38,776 bases of DNA from Candidatus Nitrosocosmicus sp. GTDB lineage: Archaea; Thermoproteota; Nitrososphaeria; Nitrososphaerales; Nitrososphaeraceae. A program made the position numbers and the translations under genes. Positions 26,259 through 35,462 of the stretch are shown in pieces (position 1 is the stretch's first letter; each line of letters opens with the position of its first letter). Below the pieces are notes generated by a model. It was given only the letters and a program-made list of their open reading frames with translations. It ran no database searches and was not told the DNA's origin. The stretch lies in NCBI GenBank assembly GCA_029194465.1, contig JARFXS010000025.1:1-38776 (forward strand), read 5' to 3'.

Positions 26259-26933
26259 ATGTCAGATGCGGATCTAAATATGTGTTCAAGAATCATGAAA
26301 GTCATAACCGAGCTGGAAAAACAATCAGTTTTAGAAAGATCAGGCGTAGCAGAGGTATCCCATGAAGATTCTATGCTTGCAATTACCAGTGATACTGGAA
26401 AATTTTTCAGCATCTTACTATCAGCTATGAATGCCAAAAAGATATTAGAAGTAGGAACATCTGTTGGATACTCGACACTGTGGTTTGTATATTCGTTTTA
26501 TCATGATAAAGAAGACCCCAGTATGTCAAAAGTAAAAATCACTACCATAGAAAATAATCCACTGAAGATTAAGAGAGCAACTGCAAATTTCAAGAATGCT
26601 GGAGTCAGTGGTTTAATAGAAATAATTGAAGGAAATGCCATAGAAATACTAAATCAATTGTCAAACTATGTTAATGAAAATCCAGATGATCAATCCCAAT
26701 ATTTTGATTTCATTTTTTTGGATGCTGATAAGGAAAATTTACATGAATATTTTGATTTGGCCATCTCAATAGTCAAGAAGGGGGGATTAATCGTCACGGA
26801 TAATGTATTGTATCCTGAAGAATATAGGCCAACTATGTCTAAATATATCGAACATATAAGGAAAAAAAATTTTGTTCAATCGGTAACAGTCCCAATCGGA
26901 CACGGGGAAGAAGTGAGTATGAAAATAAGATAA
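26259..26933 (+). CDS. O-methyltransferase, family 3 (COMT-like)
   Basis: SAM-dependent, 224 residues, the typical length. The first 60 residues contain the family helix pair and MLAITSDTGKFFSILL. The SAM site is KILEVGTSVGYSTLW (about 61-75). IEGNAIEIL and DFIFLDADKENLHEYF (about 146-165) provide the catalytic and metal-binding Asp region, and GGLIVTDNVLY closes the core. Family members methylate catechols, polyketides or caffeoyl-CoA; the substrate here is unknown. ATG start; no operon partner. Confidence 0.88.
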   Translation: MSDADLNMCSRIMKVITELEKQSVLERSGVAEVSHEDSMLAITSDTGKFFSILLSAMNAKKILEVGTSVGYSTLWFVYSFYHDKEDPSMSKVKITTIENNPLKIKRATANFKNAGVSGLIEIIEGNAIEILNQLSNYVNENPDDQSQYFDFIFLDADKENLHEYFDLAISIVKKGGLIVTDNVLYPEEYRPTMSKYIEHIRKKNFVQSVTVPIGHGEEVSMKIR

Positions 26934-27216
26934 TTCTTGATACTAATGACATATCATTTAACTCCCCTATTTGAAATTATAACACAAATGAATTTCAAGA
27001 ATATGATATCACAGCAGTAACATTTGAACATTTAAGAGAGAATCAAAATAATTGCTTTATGAAGGTAAATATGGAAACTATTTGAGATATGAATTTATTT
27101 GGATCAATCAATGCTTAATCGAAATTATTTCGATTAATTTTGCTGTCGAAAATTGTTGCAACCTAAGCGAGTCCAAGTTTGTCCATGAACAAAGATATTA
27201 ATTTGAACATCTAAAT

Positions 27217-27444
27217 ATGGACATGACAAAAATTGTTAAAACTAATCATCCCAATGAAATAATCACACTTGAATTATCAAAGTCTGAACTAGAAGATATT
27301 TTGAACTCCGTTGAATGTATGACAGACAAGGAACAAAGAAAATTATTAGAGAACATACCATCCACAGAGGAAGGACGAACAAGATTGGACAAATACAAAG
27401 CTCTTAAGGAAGATCTCAAGAAAATATCTGAATCCGTTTCATGA
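27217..27444 (+). CDS. small acidic/helical protein, unknown function
   Basis: A 75-residue protein with a mostly helical, charged sequence (ELSKSELEDILNSVECMTDKEQ). No domain is recognised. ATG start, clean frame, ordinary composition. It lies between two larger genes at 280 bases on each side. Real but uncharacterised is my best guess. Confidence 0.55.
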   Translation: MDMTKIVKTNHPNEIITLELSKSELEDILNSVECMTDKEQRKLLENIPSTEEGRTRLDKYKALKEDLKKISESVS

Positions 27445-27735
27445 AACTAATCACTATCTTGATAAAATTATATGTCTCAATGCCAAATGAATGAACTATA
27501 AAATTGAGATTGATAAATTCATAATAATATTAACAATACCTGCGCTTAAAATTAGATTTTCCTTAGTAGAATTGATTATTCTATACATTGGATTACCCGA
27601 AATAATACATCAAGAAATGATACTTATAATTTGAATAAATCTAAAAGATAAAAGATTTGGTTTTAGGATTGCAGGCATGGAATTTTTCAATCCACACCTG
27701 CTTCCCCTAATCATTGTCAAGGTTATTATGCTATT

Positions 27736-27825
27736 GGGGCTACTGGTTTGCCTGTTTCTGTTGCGGTAGTCTCACTTTGAGGAGCTACTGGTTTGCCTGT
27801 TTCTGTTGCGGTAGTCTCACTTTGA
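27736..27825 (-). repeat. two 45-bp direct repeats
   Basis: Two copies (27736-27780, 27781-27825) of a 45-bp unit differ at a single base (GGGG versus GGAG at the start). On the minus strand each encodes QSETTATETGKPVAP. They form the C-terminal end of the Ser/Asp repeat protein. Confidence 0.8.
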
Positions 27826-27890
27826 GGAGCAATCATACGAGAGTTGTCAGAGCTTGATTTTTCGCGATTTTTCGCTGTCGTCATCAAACT

Positions 27891-28352
27891 GTTGCCTTAT
27901 CAGCGTCATCAGGCTTGATTTTGCCTTATGTCGTCATCAGAACTGTTGCCTTATCAGCGTCATCAGAAACTGATTTTTCGCTGTCGTCATCAAGCTTGTT
28001 GCCTTATCAGCGTCATCAGAAGCTGATTTTTCGCTGTCGTCATCAGTTTGTTGCCTTATCAGCGTCATCGAAGCTGATTTTCGCTGTCGTCATCAGAAGC
28101 TGTTGCCTTATCAGCGTCATCGGAGTTGATTTTTCGCTGTCGTCATCAGAAGCTGTTGCCTTATCAGCGTCATCGAAGCGATTTTCTGTCGTCATCGAAG
28201 CTGTTGCCTTATCAGCGTCATCAGAGCTTGATTTTCCTATCGTCATCGAGCTTGTTGCCTTATCAGCGTCATCGGAGCTTGTTGCCTTATCAGCGTCATC
28301 GGAGCTTGTTGCCTTATCAGCGTCATCGGAGCTTGTTGCCTTATCAGCGTCA
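27891..28352 (-). repeat. 27-bp minisatellite (DDADKATSS coding unit)
   Basis: Eleven copies of the plus-strand 18-mer GTTGCCTTATCAGCGTCA start at 27891, 27945, 27998, 28050, 28102, 28155, 28203, 28254, 28281, 28308 and 28335. The last four are exactly 27 bp apart; the others alternate with a related 27-bp unit (GATTTTTCGCTGTCGTCATC type, minus strand DDDSEKS). Spacings of 54, 53, 52, 52, 53, 48 and 51 instead of 54 show indels that break the frame. The regular copies encode DDADKATSS. Expansion and decay of a low-complexity coding repeat. Confidence 0.85.
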
Positions 28353-29035
28353 GCAGCTGATTCTTTCTGAGGAGTTATAGATTTACTATTGTCGTCTGGA
28401 CTAGCGGAGCTTGAATCTTCAGATGGTGTGTCAGATTGTGCTTTTGGAGATTGAATATCATTGAATGGAAATACAAGATCGATTCCACCCAATGGATCAG
28501 TAGCAGCGGATTCATCCTGAGAACCAGAAGAGGAGTCATCATCGCTAGATGATGATTCATCCTGAGAACCAGAAGTGCTAGAATCACCAAATGGGAATAA
28601 TTCATCGAAGCTGAAACCTTCTTTGCTACTTCCGAATAGACTATCAAAATTTAATCCACGGGAACTGTCTTCACCAGAGTTTTGTGCTAATACGTTTTGA
28701 TTAAAGATTGCTTGTGTACCTGTACCTGTTACTACCACTACTAAAAATATTAATAGTAGATTAAATGGCATAATCTTTAGCATTATTGAAGATCCTTGCT
28801 AATCCAATAAAGCAGTTTGATAACTGATTACTTTATCAATAGTACAACATCATGTTCGATAAAAATAAAAGAGACAAAATTAACCTATTTAGTTATATAA
28901 TAGAACTCTGCTAGAAAACATCGCTACTATTCGGACATATGCAGGTTGGTTTTAGGGGTTTGATTTGAATATTCATAAATAGGGAGAAATTTGGTTCACA
29001 GCGGCTAAATTTGAAATATTTATGTCAGTTTTAAT

Positions 29036-29548
29036 TTATATACTCAAATATTGTTTTGATAATTCTACGTAATTATTTGATAACTCTTTTATCCATTCTC
29101 GTTCCATGTCATTTATGTTACGGATTTCCTTTGCGGGCAATCCTCCCCAGAGTTTACCTGATGGAATCTGGGTGTTTGGCTTAACCACGGATCCTGCAGC
29201 GATTATAGACCATTCTCCAAGCTCGCACTCATCCATTACAACAGAACCGATTCCAACTAAAGAGTTGTCCTTTATTGAACAACCATGAAGCGTAACCGAA
29301 TGTCCAACAGTGACATTGTTACCAACTATGGTTGGATATTTATTAGTGGTAACATGAACAACACTATTATCTTGTATATTGGTATTATATCCAACTTTGA
29401 TGTGAAAGACATCGCCTCTGAGAACGGTACCAAACCAAATCGATGAACGAGAGCCTATTTCCACATCACCGATAATTACAGAATTAGGCGCTATAAAACA
29501 GTCGGAATTTATTCTCGGTATTTTATTTTTAAAAGGTAATAATGACAC
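29036..29548 (-). CDS. gamma-class carbonic anhydrase (left-handed beta-helix)
   Basis: Converts CO2 and bicarbonate; 170 residues. The hexapeptide repeat fold is visible (PNSVIIGDVEIG, SIWFGTVLRGD, NIQDNSVVH). The zinc ligands are His in VVHV and the pair in VGHSVTLHG. LWGGLPAKEIR is the standard end of the helix. GTG start at 29548. In ammonia oxidisers using the bicarbonate-dependent 3-hydroxypropionate/4-hydroxybutyrate cycle a carbonic anhydrase would supply substrate; that link is inference. Confidence 0.92.
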   Translation of the reverse strand: MSLLPFKNKIPRINSDCFIAPNSVIIGDVEIGSRSSIWFGTVLRGDVFHIKVGYNTNIQDNSVVHVTTNKYPTIVGNNVTVGHSVTLHGCSIKDNSLVGIGSVVMDECELGEWSIIAAGSVVKPNTQIPSGKLWGGLPAKEIRNINDMEREWIKELSNNYVELSKQYLSI

Positions 29549-29655
29549 ACTCGTTTTAATGACATAATAAGTTATAAAGTATTTCAGAATAAACGATAAG
29601 AATTGGAATTACTCCGATTGAATTGGTATGCCAACTTTTTGGCTCTGATTTGATA

Positions 29656-30255
29656 CTAGTTTAAATTTGACAATATCGTTTTTATCGTTACGGCCCAAAT
29701 ATTCTTATTATAATCTTCAGGGATCCCCAGGAGACTTCCTGCAGTAATACCATCAAACAAAGACACCATTCCTGAGGCAACATAGGCCAAGTTAATATCG
29801 CCTTTGATGAATCCTTTGTCCCTTTGGATCTGCAAATAGTTTTCAACAACATTATAGATTTTGAGTCTATGTTTGAACAAGATTATTTTTAGTTTTGGGT
29901 TGCGTGTTGATTCTGATAATGCCTCAAAAAAGACTTTTGCACTCCCTTCCTTTTGTATTTTTTGAAAGTTTTCATAAAATAGCTCTGCATTAGATATTAG
30001 ATCATCCCTACTTTTGGTAAATAATTGATCAAGTTGAATTTTTAGTAGGTCAAGGCTATCCTCACAAATTGCGTTAAATAAATCTTCTTTATTGTCAAAA
30101 TAATTATATAATGTTCCCTTACTTAAACCGGCCAAAAGAGATATCTCATCCATTCGAGTTCGATCGAATCCATTTTTAGAAAAGCATTCGATTGCGGATT
30201 GGATAATCCTGCTTCGTACTTCTTGCTTATGTTGAGATGTTACCTTTGGACACAT
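29656..30255 (-). CDS. TetR/AcrR-family transcriptional regulator
   Basis: One-component repressor, 199 residues. The N-terminal HTH is classic: RSRIIQSAIECFSKNGFDRTRMDEIS, LAGLSKGTLYNYFDNKEDLF (about 15-60). The C-terminal domain (about 70-195) would bind the ligand and dimerise. It starts one base inside the stop of the small upstream gene (TAATG), so both come from the same promoter. The likely targets are the divergent genes at 30606 and 31687, and itself; a palindrome lies in the shared gap. Such repressors commonly control MFS exporters. Confidence 0.9.
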   Translation of the reverse strand: MCPKVTSQHKQEVRSRIIQSAIECFSKNGFDRTRMDEISLLAGLSKGTLYNYFDNKEDLFNAICEDSLDLLKIQLDQLFTKSRDDLISNAELFYENFQKIQKEGSAKVFFEALSESTRNPKLKIILFKHRLKIYNVVENYLQIQRDKGFIKGDINLAYVASGMVSLFDGITAGSLLGIPEDYNKNIWAVTIKTILSNLN

Positions 30256-30524
30256 TAATATTCATCCAATTCAAGATTTTTGTAATAAGACCTGTATCTG
30301 TCAAGGTTTACTATTTCATTACTAGATATATCTGATCTTACACCTTTTTTTGATAAAAAATTTATGGTGTACAGTACCATGGGTTTTGTGTAATCATTAA
30401 TTACTCGAAGTTCTCTAGGATTATTTTTTATACCATTCAGCAAAGAGTTAATTCTCATTCTTAACTGTAAAAAAGACATTGAAGCAAGTTCTTTGGAATT
30501 AAAAATCGGTCTGTACACGAACAA
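30255..30524 (-). CDS. small hypothetical protein coupled to the TetR gene
   Basis: An 89-residue frame with a helical, charged sequence (SLLNGIKNNPRELRVINDYTK). No domain is recognised. TTG start gives MFVYRPIF; ATG at 30479 (MSFLQLRMR) is an alternative. It ends in TAATG with TetR, so translational coupling is likely and the small protein may help control the same system. Conserved neighbours would be needed to judge. Confidence 0.5.
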   Translation of the reverse strand: MFVYRPIFNSKELASMSFLQLRMRINSLLNGIKNNPRELRVINDYTKPMVLYTINFLSKKGVRSDISSNEIVNLDRYRSYYKNLELDEY

Positions 30525-30558
30525 GATAATTTAGGACTAGCTACACTAATAAACATGT

Positions 30559-30570
30559 CTGACCAGTCAG
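30559..30570. promoter_or_regulatory. candidate TetR operator between divergent genes
   Basis: CTGACCAGTCAG is an inverted repeat (CTGAC, 2 bp, GTCAG) in the 81-bp gap between the TetR operon and the opposite gene. TGACNNGTCA-like palindromes are usual operators of TetR regulators. It lies about 35 bases upstream of the small-protein start and 36 before 30606, in promoter range of both. Assignment to this TetR is inference. Confidence 0.5.
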
Positions 30571-30605
30571 TTTAATTTATTAAGGAGTATTTGTAAGATA
30601 AAATC

Positions 30606-31641
30606 ATGATTCCATTAAGAGGGGAAAATGACCAGTCTTTAGACGATATGCGTTTGGAGACACAAGAACAATTTGGTTATTCTGATAGTGTCCTTAGCCC
30701 TACTAATCCACTTACTTATGACCAATCAAATGCCCAAAAGGTTATCATCCGTAAGAATGAGAAGGTTGTTATTATAGGACTTGGCCAGCTTGGTCTTCCA
30801 GTTGCAAAATATGTTAAAGAACATGGTTTTGATACTTTTGGATATGATATAAATCAAAAAACCATGCAGTCAGCTGAAGCCAAGAATAAAGCAAGCAACC
30901 AACTTTGGTGATTTTGACGTACTAATTATCTGCGTATCTACACATAGACCAGATGATATGTTTACACCACAAGTAGATGGTTTGATGTCTGTTGTTGAAA
31001 AGATATCTAGAGAAGCTAAGGCAGGTGCACTAATATCAATTGAAATACTATACCAAAGGTGCATCAAAAAAGTATTTGAAAAAGTAGATCATAGACTACA
31101 TGTTGTTCATGCACCACATAGATGGTATGCATTAGAAGAAGAAGAACACGGTGTTAATCAATTACGTATTGTAGGTGGTGTAAGCAATTGCTGTTTGCAA
31201 CACGGTCTTAACTTTTTATGATGGACGTGAGGTAGTGCCTCAAACAACAGAAACAGCTATTTCAACAGCTGGAATAAAAAGTCTATCAATTCCAATGCAT
31301 CCAGTATCATCAGTTGAAGTAGCAGAACTAACAAAAATAGTAGAAAATGCTCATAGATATCTTCAAATAGCATTTGCAGAAGAGCTTTATCTTTATTGTA
31401 AGTCTAACAGTATTAGTTTTTCAGAATTACGTGAATCACTCAATACAAAATGGAATGTAGAGTTTTAGAAGAACCAAGAGATGGAATAGGAGGTCACTGT
31501 CTTCCCAAAGATACAAGGATGTTTATCAATTCATCTAACACAATAAGAAGCAAAATACTTCAAGCAGCCATGGAGATTGATGAGGACTATAGAGAATATA
31601 GAAGTAAATTAGAGAAGGAAGTTAAAATTCCAGCTGTATGA
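30606..31641 (+). pseudogene. nucleotide-sugar (UDP-GlcNAc/ManNAc-type) dehydrogenase, broken by several frameshifts
   Basis: Pieces of one UDP-glucose/GDP-mannose dehydrogenase-like gene occur in sequence but in shifting frames. An N-terminal extension is followed by VVIIGLGQLGLPVAKYVKEHG (NAD site, about residues 53-75), then DFDVLIICVSTHRPDDM, then HAPHRWYALEEEEHGVNQLR (substrate domain), FYDGREVVPQTTETAISTAG, and RDGIGGHCLPKDTRMF with the catalytic Cys. Frame changes are seen near 30900, about 31045-31055 (two, nearly compensating), 31195-31215 and 31450. At least four indels are needed. Sugar precursor for glycans in the living form; here dead or badly called. Confidence 0.85.
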
Positions 31642-31686
31642 TCGGCTAACATTTTACCATTTTCTACCAAAGTAGGACATCTCTTA

Positions 31687-33237
31687 ATGAAAAACATAAA
31701 ACCAAATGCCAGCGAAAAGATTCACGAATCCACGTGGATAACATTGGCAATATTGGGATCGACAATTTTGATCACTATGTATGGAGAAACCATGCTTTTA
31801 CCAGCTATTAGTGATATAATTAGCGATTTTGATATTTCATATAGTACCTCATCATGGATTCTGACGGCCTATTTGATATCAGGAGCAGTTATGACGCCTA
31901 TTGCAGGAAAATTATCAGACATTTACGGTAGGAAGAAAATGGTGCTTGTGATTTTTATTATTTACATTATAGGGATCGCCATAGGAGGATTGTCAACAAA
32001 TATTTACACTTTAGTTTTGGCAAGAATCATTCAAGGGATAGGCATTTCAATGTTTCCCATAGCCTTTGGCATCATCAGAGACCAATTTCCGATGTCTAAG
32101 ATTGCAATTGGGATAGGAATTTTCAGTTCGATGTTTGCCGCAGGCTCAGTTGTTGGAATGGCCATAGGTGGGACAATAGTCCAAAATTTTGGATGGCAGG
32201 CTACGTTTTTCACTATAATACCAGTGGCAATCATACTTTGGATCATAATTAAGAAGCGAATAAAGGACGATGACACAGCAAGTATCAGCGATAATGGTGA
32301 ACAAAATTTAGAATTCAATCTACCCAAGAAGGAAAATGTACAGATAGATCAAAGTAGGCTTAGTGGTAAGAAAATCAAACATCATATCGATATTAAGGGA
32401 GCAGTGTCTCTAGCATTATCAATTTCAGCTTTCTTATTAACTTTAACATATTTTGCTAACATAAATAGCGAATCCAATAACTTTACATCGTTTGATGGTA
32501 TAGTTCTGGGTTCACTTGTTACACTGACGATTTGTTCAATGATAGCGTTTGTAGTCGTTGAAAGAAATGCAAAGGATCCGTTAATACCACTCAAATTAAT
32601 ATCAGACAGGATTTTGCTTCCCTCAAATATTATCCTCTTAGTCTTTGGAATCACAATGTTTATGATTTATCAAACCATACCAATTTTGGTAACTAGCCCA
32701 ATACCGTTTGGATTTGGTGGGGATGCAATGGATAGTGCAATGGTTCAATTGCCATTCATGATAATTTTCTTAATATTTGCTCCATCCTCTGGGTTTATAG
32801 TATCAAAAATAGGAAATTTCAAGCCAATTGTTGTAGGGAGTGTTTTGACTACGATTGGTTTTGCCAGTTTATTTGTATTTCATACAAGTGAAATTTTAAT
32901 TTCACTAAATTTGATAATAATCTCCGCAGGATTGTCATTGACACAAGTAGGAGCTTTTAATATCACATTGCAACATACACCCCATCAATATAGCGGAGTC
33001 TCGATAGGGATATCAGTAGTACTAGTCTTAATGGGAAGTTCCATAGGTCCAGTAATTGCCTCAACTTATATGCAAGCCTTTCAAGAGTCAGTCATCGGCA
33101 TTGGTGGAGAATCATTTCCTTCTCCATTATCGTATGATCTCATCTTTATTACCGCAACCATAATTTCTATGATATCCTTCCCCTGCATGATACTATTGAA
33201 AAGAAGAACCAGTCAAATTATCCCGAATAGAGCATAA
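31687..33237 (+). CDS. MFS drug/proton antiporter, DHA2 type (14 TM)
   Basis: A 516-residue membrane protein. The N-terminal half has the MFS motif A in GKLSDIYGRKKMVLV (about 75-90) and ARIIQGIGISMFPIAFG as motif C-like helix 5. About 14 hydrophobic helices and a central charged loop (about 195-230) fit the DHA2/QacA/EmrB type. It would export a toxic compound. It lies after the ruined dehydrogenase and is probably controlled by the TetR regulator of the divergent operon. ATG start. Confidence 0.9.
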   Translation: MKNIKPNASEKIHESTWITLAILGSTILITMYGETMLLPAISDIISDFDISYSTSSWILTAYLISGAVMTPIAGKLSDIYGRKKMVLVIFIIYIIGIAIGGLSTNIYTLVLARIIQGIGISMFPIAFGIIRDQFPMSKIAIGIGIFSSMFAAGSVVGMAIGGTIVQNFGWQATFFTIIPVAIILWIIIKKRIKDDDTASISDNGEQNLEFNLPKKENVQIDQSRLSGKKIKHHIDIKGAVSLALSISAFLLTLTYFANINSESNNFTSFDGIVLGSLVTLTICSMIAFVVVERNAKDPLIPLKLISDRILLPSNIILLVFGITMFMIYQTIPILVTSPIPFGFGGDAMDSAMVQLPFMIIFLIFAPSSGFIVSKIGNFKPIVVGSVLTTIGFASLFVFHTSEILISLNLIIISAGLSLTQVGAFNITLQHTPHQYSGVSIGISVVLVLMGSSIGPVIASTYMQAFQESVIGIGGESFPSPLSYDLIFITATIISMISFPCMILLKRRTSQIIPNRA

Positions 33238-33427
33238 ACCATAGATCCTACAATTGCCACGCTTTCCCATTGGTGCACCTGGACATAATGTAAGAAAAAT
33301 TGAGGTGAAATGAAATTCCCCATTTTCAGTAGGGTGAGTCCCCAGACTATATATTCTACAAAAGAATCAAGAATTAAGAGTCATGTTTCATTACTCCGAC
33401 CAATGTATATAACAAAAAATCCCCATA

Positions 33428-33706
33428 TCAAAATAGATCAACGAATATGTTTATTGGAATCCCATTAGCTCGCATTCCAATTCTGATTTTACCAGTCTCA
33501 TATGATATATCACCTATACTATCCTTTAATCCTCGCGATGCAAAATGCAAATGATTGCTCCGCAGGTTTATTTTATATGTCCCGTCATTTTCATTTTGAA
33601 GTCCTGACAAAAACTTCAAGTGGCCTTCATTAATCAATTCATCAAGTTCTCTACATATAGGCTTGATAATATTCCAAGCTTCAATTTCTGTTATTTCTTT
33701 GGTCAA
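33428..33706 (-). CDS. hypothetical protein
   Basis: A 92-residue frame with the sequence KPICRELDELINEGHLKFLSG. No domain recognised. TTG start. Alone between two intergenic gaps. The C-terminal part (residues 60-92) could be a beta-rich segment. I take it as a plausible gene without function. Confidence 0.5.
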   Translation of the reverse strand: MTKEITEIEAWNIIKPICRELDELINEGHLKFLSGLQNENDGTYKINLRSNHLHFASRGLKDSIGDISYETGKIRIGMRANGIPINIFVDLF

Positions 33707-33983
33707 TCCTTGTCAATAATCAAGGCCGATTATTATGGGTTGAGATCGATTTATACTAGATCTCATGACAGATATTAAATGTTTATTACTGCAATCCCGA
33801 TCCTAACTAACTAAACTTCAACTAATACCGTAAATAGGTATAGATCAAACCGTATTTAATGTTTTAGAGTAGCCAACATAAGTAGGAAGATTGTTAGTTG
33901 ATATCTAGATACCCGAAAAAGATGTCAAGATTTTTTGGAAATGCAAATCCTTTTTCAAAAAATCGTTTAGTGTTAGAATTAGA

Positions 33984-34343
33984 TCATTTGGAAACTAAAA
34001 CACCATCTCCTTTCAGCTCAGTCCCTAATTCATAGGCATTAGTCACATCTTTTACAAAGAGAACGCCGTATGGTTCGTCTTGCTTATCAAAACTATGCAT
34101 TATTTCCTCAATGATTTGGTTAACAATCGAGTCCGAAACTATGGATATCACAAGCACACGTCCTATAAATTTAGGTACTGTGGTCCTACCGGTTTGATAG
34201 GAATGAATAATTTCGGAGGTAGATCGTGGAGTTCTACCAGTTCCCTGGATATCAAAAAAGGTAATACCCAATTTATGCTTTTGTAGAATATCAGTCACTT
34301 TTGAAAGATCGTTCGGTCGAATATAAACATTGATTTCTTTCAT
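33984..34343 (-). CDS. PII-family nitrogen signalling protein (GlnB/GlnK-like), divergent
   Basis: A 119-residue trimeric-fold regulator. It begins MKEINVYIRPNDLSKVTDIL like PII. The T-loop region is GTGRTPRSTSEIIHSYQ, with no clear uridylation-type Tyr at the expected place. The usual C-terminal GDGKIFV motif and Walker-type residues that bind ATP and 2-oxoglutarate are not evident, so it is either a divergent PII or a PII-like protein with changed ligand. It may regulate ammonium transport or assimilation; no amtB lies next to it. ATG start, monocistronic. Confidence 0.75.
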   Translation of the reverse strand: MKEINVYIRPNDLSKVTDILQKHKLGITFFDIQGTGRTPRSTSEIIHSYQTGRTTVPKFIGRVLVISIVSDSIVNQIIEEIMHSFDKQDEPYGVLFVKDVTNAYELGTELKGDGVLVSK

Positions 34344-34528
34344 GAAAATAAATACACAATCCCTAAATTAAACTTTACTAATTCTATTTACACACATTAA
34401 TAATCATGGTTCAATAGATGCTATTTTTATTATCTTCTGTGCACTTCAGTTAGTAACACATTGAGCAGAGCACATGATCAAAATTCAATAAAACAAATCA
34501 GTAACTAAAAAGAAGAATAATTTAATTT

Positions 34529-35044
34529 TTATTTTAGTTTAACTTTAGAAAACAGGAACGGATCTAATTTTTTGGCTTTAGTTAGGCAAGTCTGCGCATT
34601 TTCCATATTTCCCTGCATCTCAAGGCATCTTCCTTTGTTATACCAGGCCTTGGAATAATTTTTATCAATAGAAATAGCTTTATCAAAACAATTAATGGCT
34701 TCATCCACTCTTTTCTTTTTGATTAGGGTTAAACCCATATTATGCCACGTAATCCGATTTTTTGGATTAATTTCCAATGCCTTAGAATACATTTTTAAAG
34801 ATTCGTCCAATATTCCCATCTTGTCAAATACGAGGGCCTTATCACCATAAGCAGAATCAAACGCGGGATCTAGCCTTATCACCTTATCAAAAATATCTAG
34901 AGCCTTTTCAAAATTATTCCTACTGGCCTCTTTTTCACCATACCTTACCAGTTCTTCAAGACTGATGGTTTGATCTGTAATCGAACTTTCGTTACCAACA
35001 TTTTTGTACCTATTCTTAAAATAGTTTGCATTTATTTTAAACAA
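34529..35044 (-). CDS. tetratricopeptide-repeat protein
   Basis: A 171-residue protein with about four TPR units (about residues 30-165): FEKALDIFDKVIRLDP, LDESLKMYSKALEINPKN, VDEAINCFDKAISIDKNY and MENAQTCLTKAKKLDP. TPRs form protein-protein binding scaffolds. No catalytic domain or signal peptide. Its start overlaps the preceding gene by 13 bases, so it is co-transcribed with it. The partner is unknown. Confidence 0.85.
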   Translation of the reverse strand: MFKINANYFKNRYKNVGNESSITDQTISLEELVRYGEKEASRNNFEKALDIFDKVIRLDPAFDSAYGDKALVFDKMGILDESLKMYSKALEINPKNRITWHNMGLTLIKKKRVDEAINCFDKAISIDKNYSKAWYNKGRCLEMQGNMENAQTCLTKAKKLDPFLFSKVKLK

Positions 35045-35301
35045 CTACATACCCCCAATTTATCTAAAATATAAAAACACAAACTGATATCCCTTTTCTC
35101 AATATGAGGAACTTTGAAATCCAATTCGTCTTGTAAATCTTGAATAAAATCATAGATTTCATTAACCGAAATACTATCGTTCCTATTCTTATGTTCAATA
35201 GTGGAAATGTATAAAGATATAAAGTAAGATAAAAAAGTCGCTTTACTCAATTCATCATAATGATCAAGTTTTTCATCTGATTTGAGATGACTTTGCATCA
35301 C
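35032..35301 (-). CDS. small hypothetical protein upstream of the TPR gene
   Basis: An 89-residue frame; GTG at 35301 or ATG at 35298. It has a helical sequence and a central HKNRNDSISVNEIYDFI segment. No known domain. Overlap with the TPR gene (13 bases) indicates a two-gene operon, suggesting they act together. Confidence 0.6.
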   Translation of the reverse strand: MMQSHLKSDEKLDHYDELSKATFLSYFISLYISTIEHKNRNDSISVNEIYDFIQDLQDELDFKVPHIEKRDISLCFYILDKLGVCSCLK

Positions 35302-35462
35302 TTACTATCAATTTTAATTAATATAAGGTTTGTTCATAATCCCGTAAATTACGAATATAGGCGTAAGATGGATGCGTATAATACGATTAGGAAAGAAATT
35401 GTCAAATTGAAGGCTTCAAACCATAATGAATAATAACGGAAAAGGCGAACATATAGTAAGGA

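Larger units (their letters stand above)
27726..28783 (-). pseudogene. secreted Ser/Asp-rich repeat protein, frameshifted in the repeat region
   Basis: The intact N-terminal part (28043-28783, 246 codons) has a signal peptide (ATG at 28783, about residues 1-33, ending LAQN), then acidic SSDD-rich low-complexity sequence, then units of DDADKATSS or similar. After about 28240 the frame wanders; the original C-terminus is visible in another frame, ending SDNSRMIAPQSETT and two 15-residue repeats ending with VAPIA and a TAA at 27726-27728. Adhesive or wall-like Ser/Asp repeats are common in extracellular proteins. The many shifts mean either a dead gene or length errors in the repeats. Confidence 0.7.

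Noticed and set aside
25834..27708. CCTGCTTCCCCT occurs at 25834 and 27697 as a possible dispersed element
   Set aside because: A 12-base match is expected several times by chance in a window of this size; the flanks do not match.
27726..28352. the regular repeats as a CRISPR array
   Set aside because: The spaces between repeats are near-identical repeat sequence, not unique spacers, and the unit is in coding phase.
27915..28380. plus-strand frames over the minisatellite (ALSASSE repeats)
   Set aside because: Mirror readings of the minus-strand Ser/Asp repeats; the signal peptide and acidic protein are on the minus strand.
33924..34037. short plus-strand frame starting MSRFFGNANPFSK
   Set aside because: It lies antisense over the end of the PII gene, is only 37 codons long and has no support.
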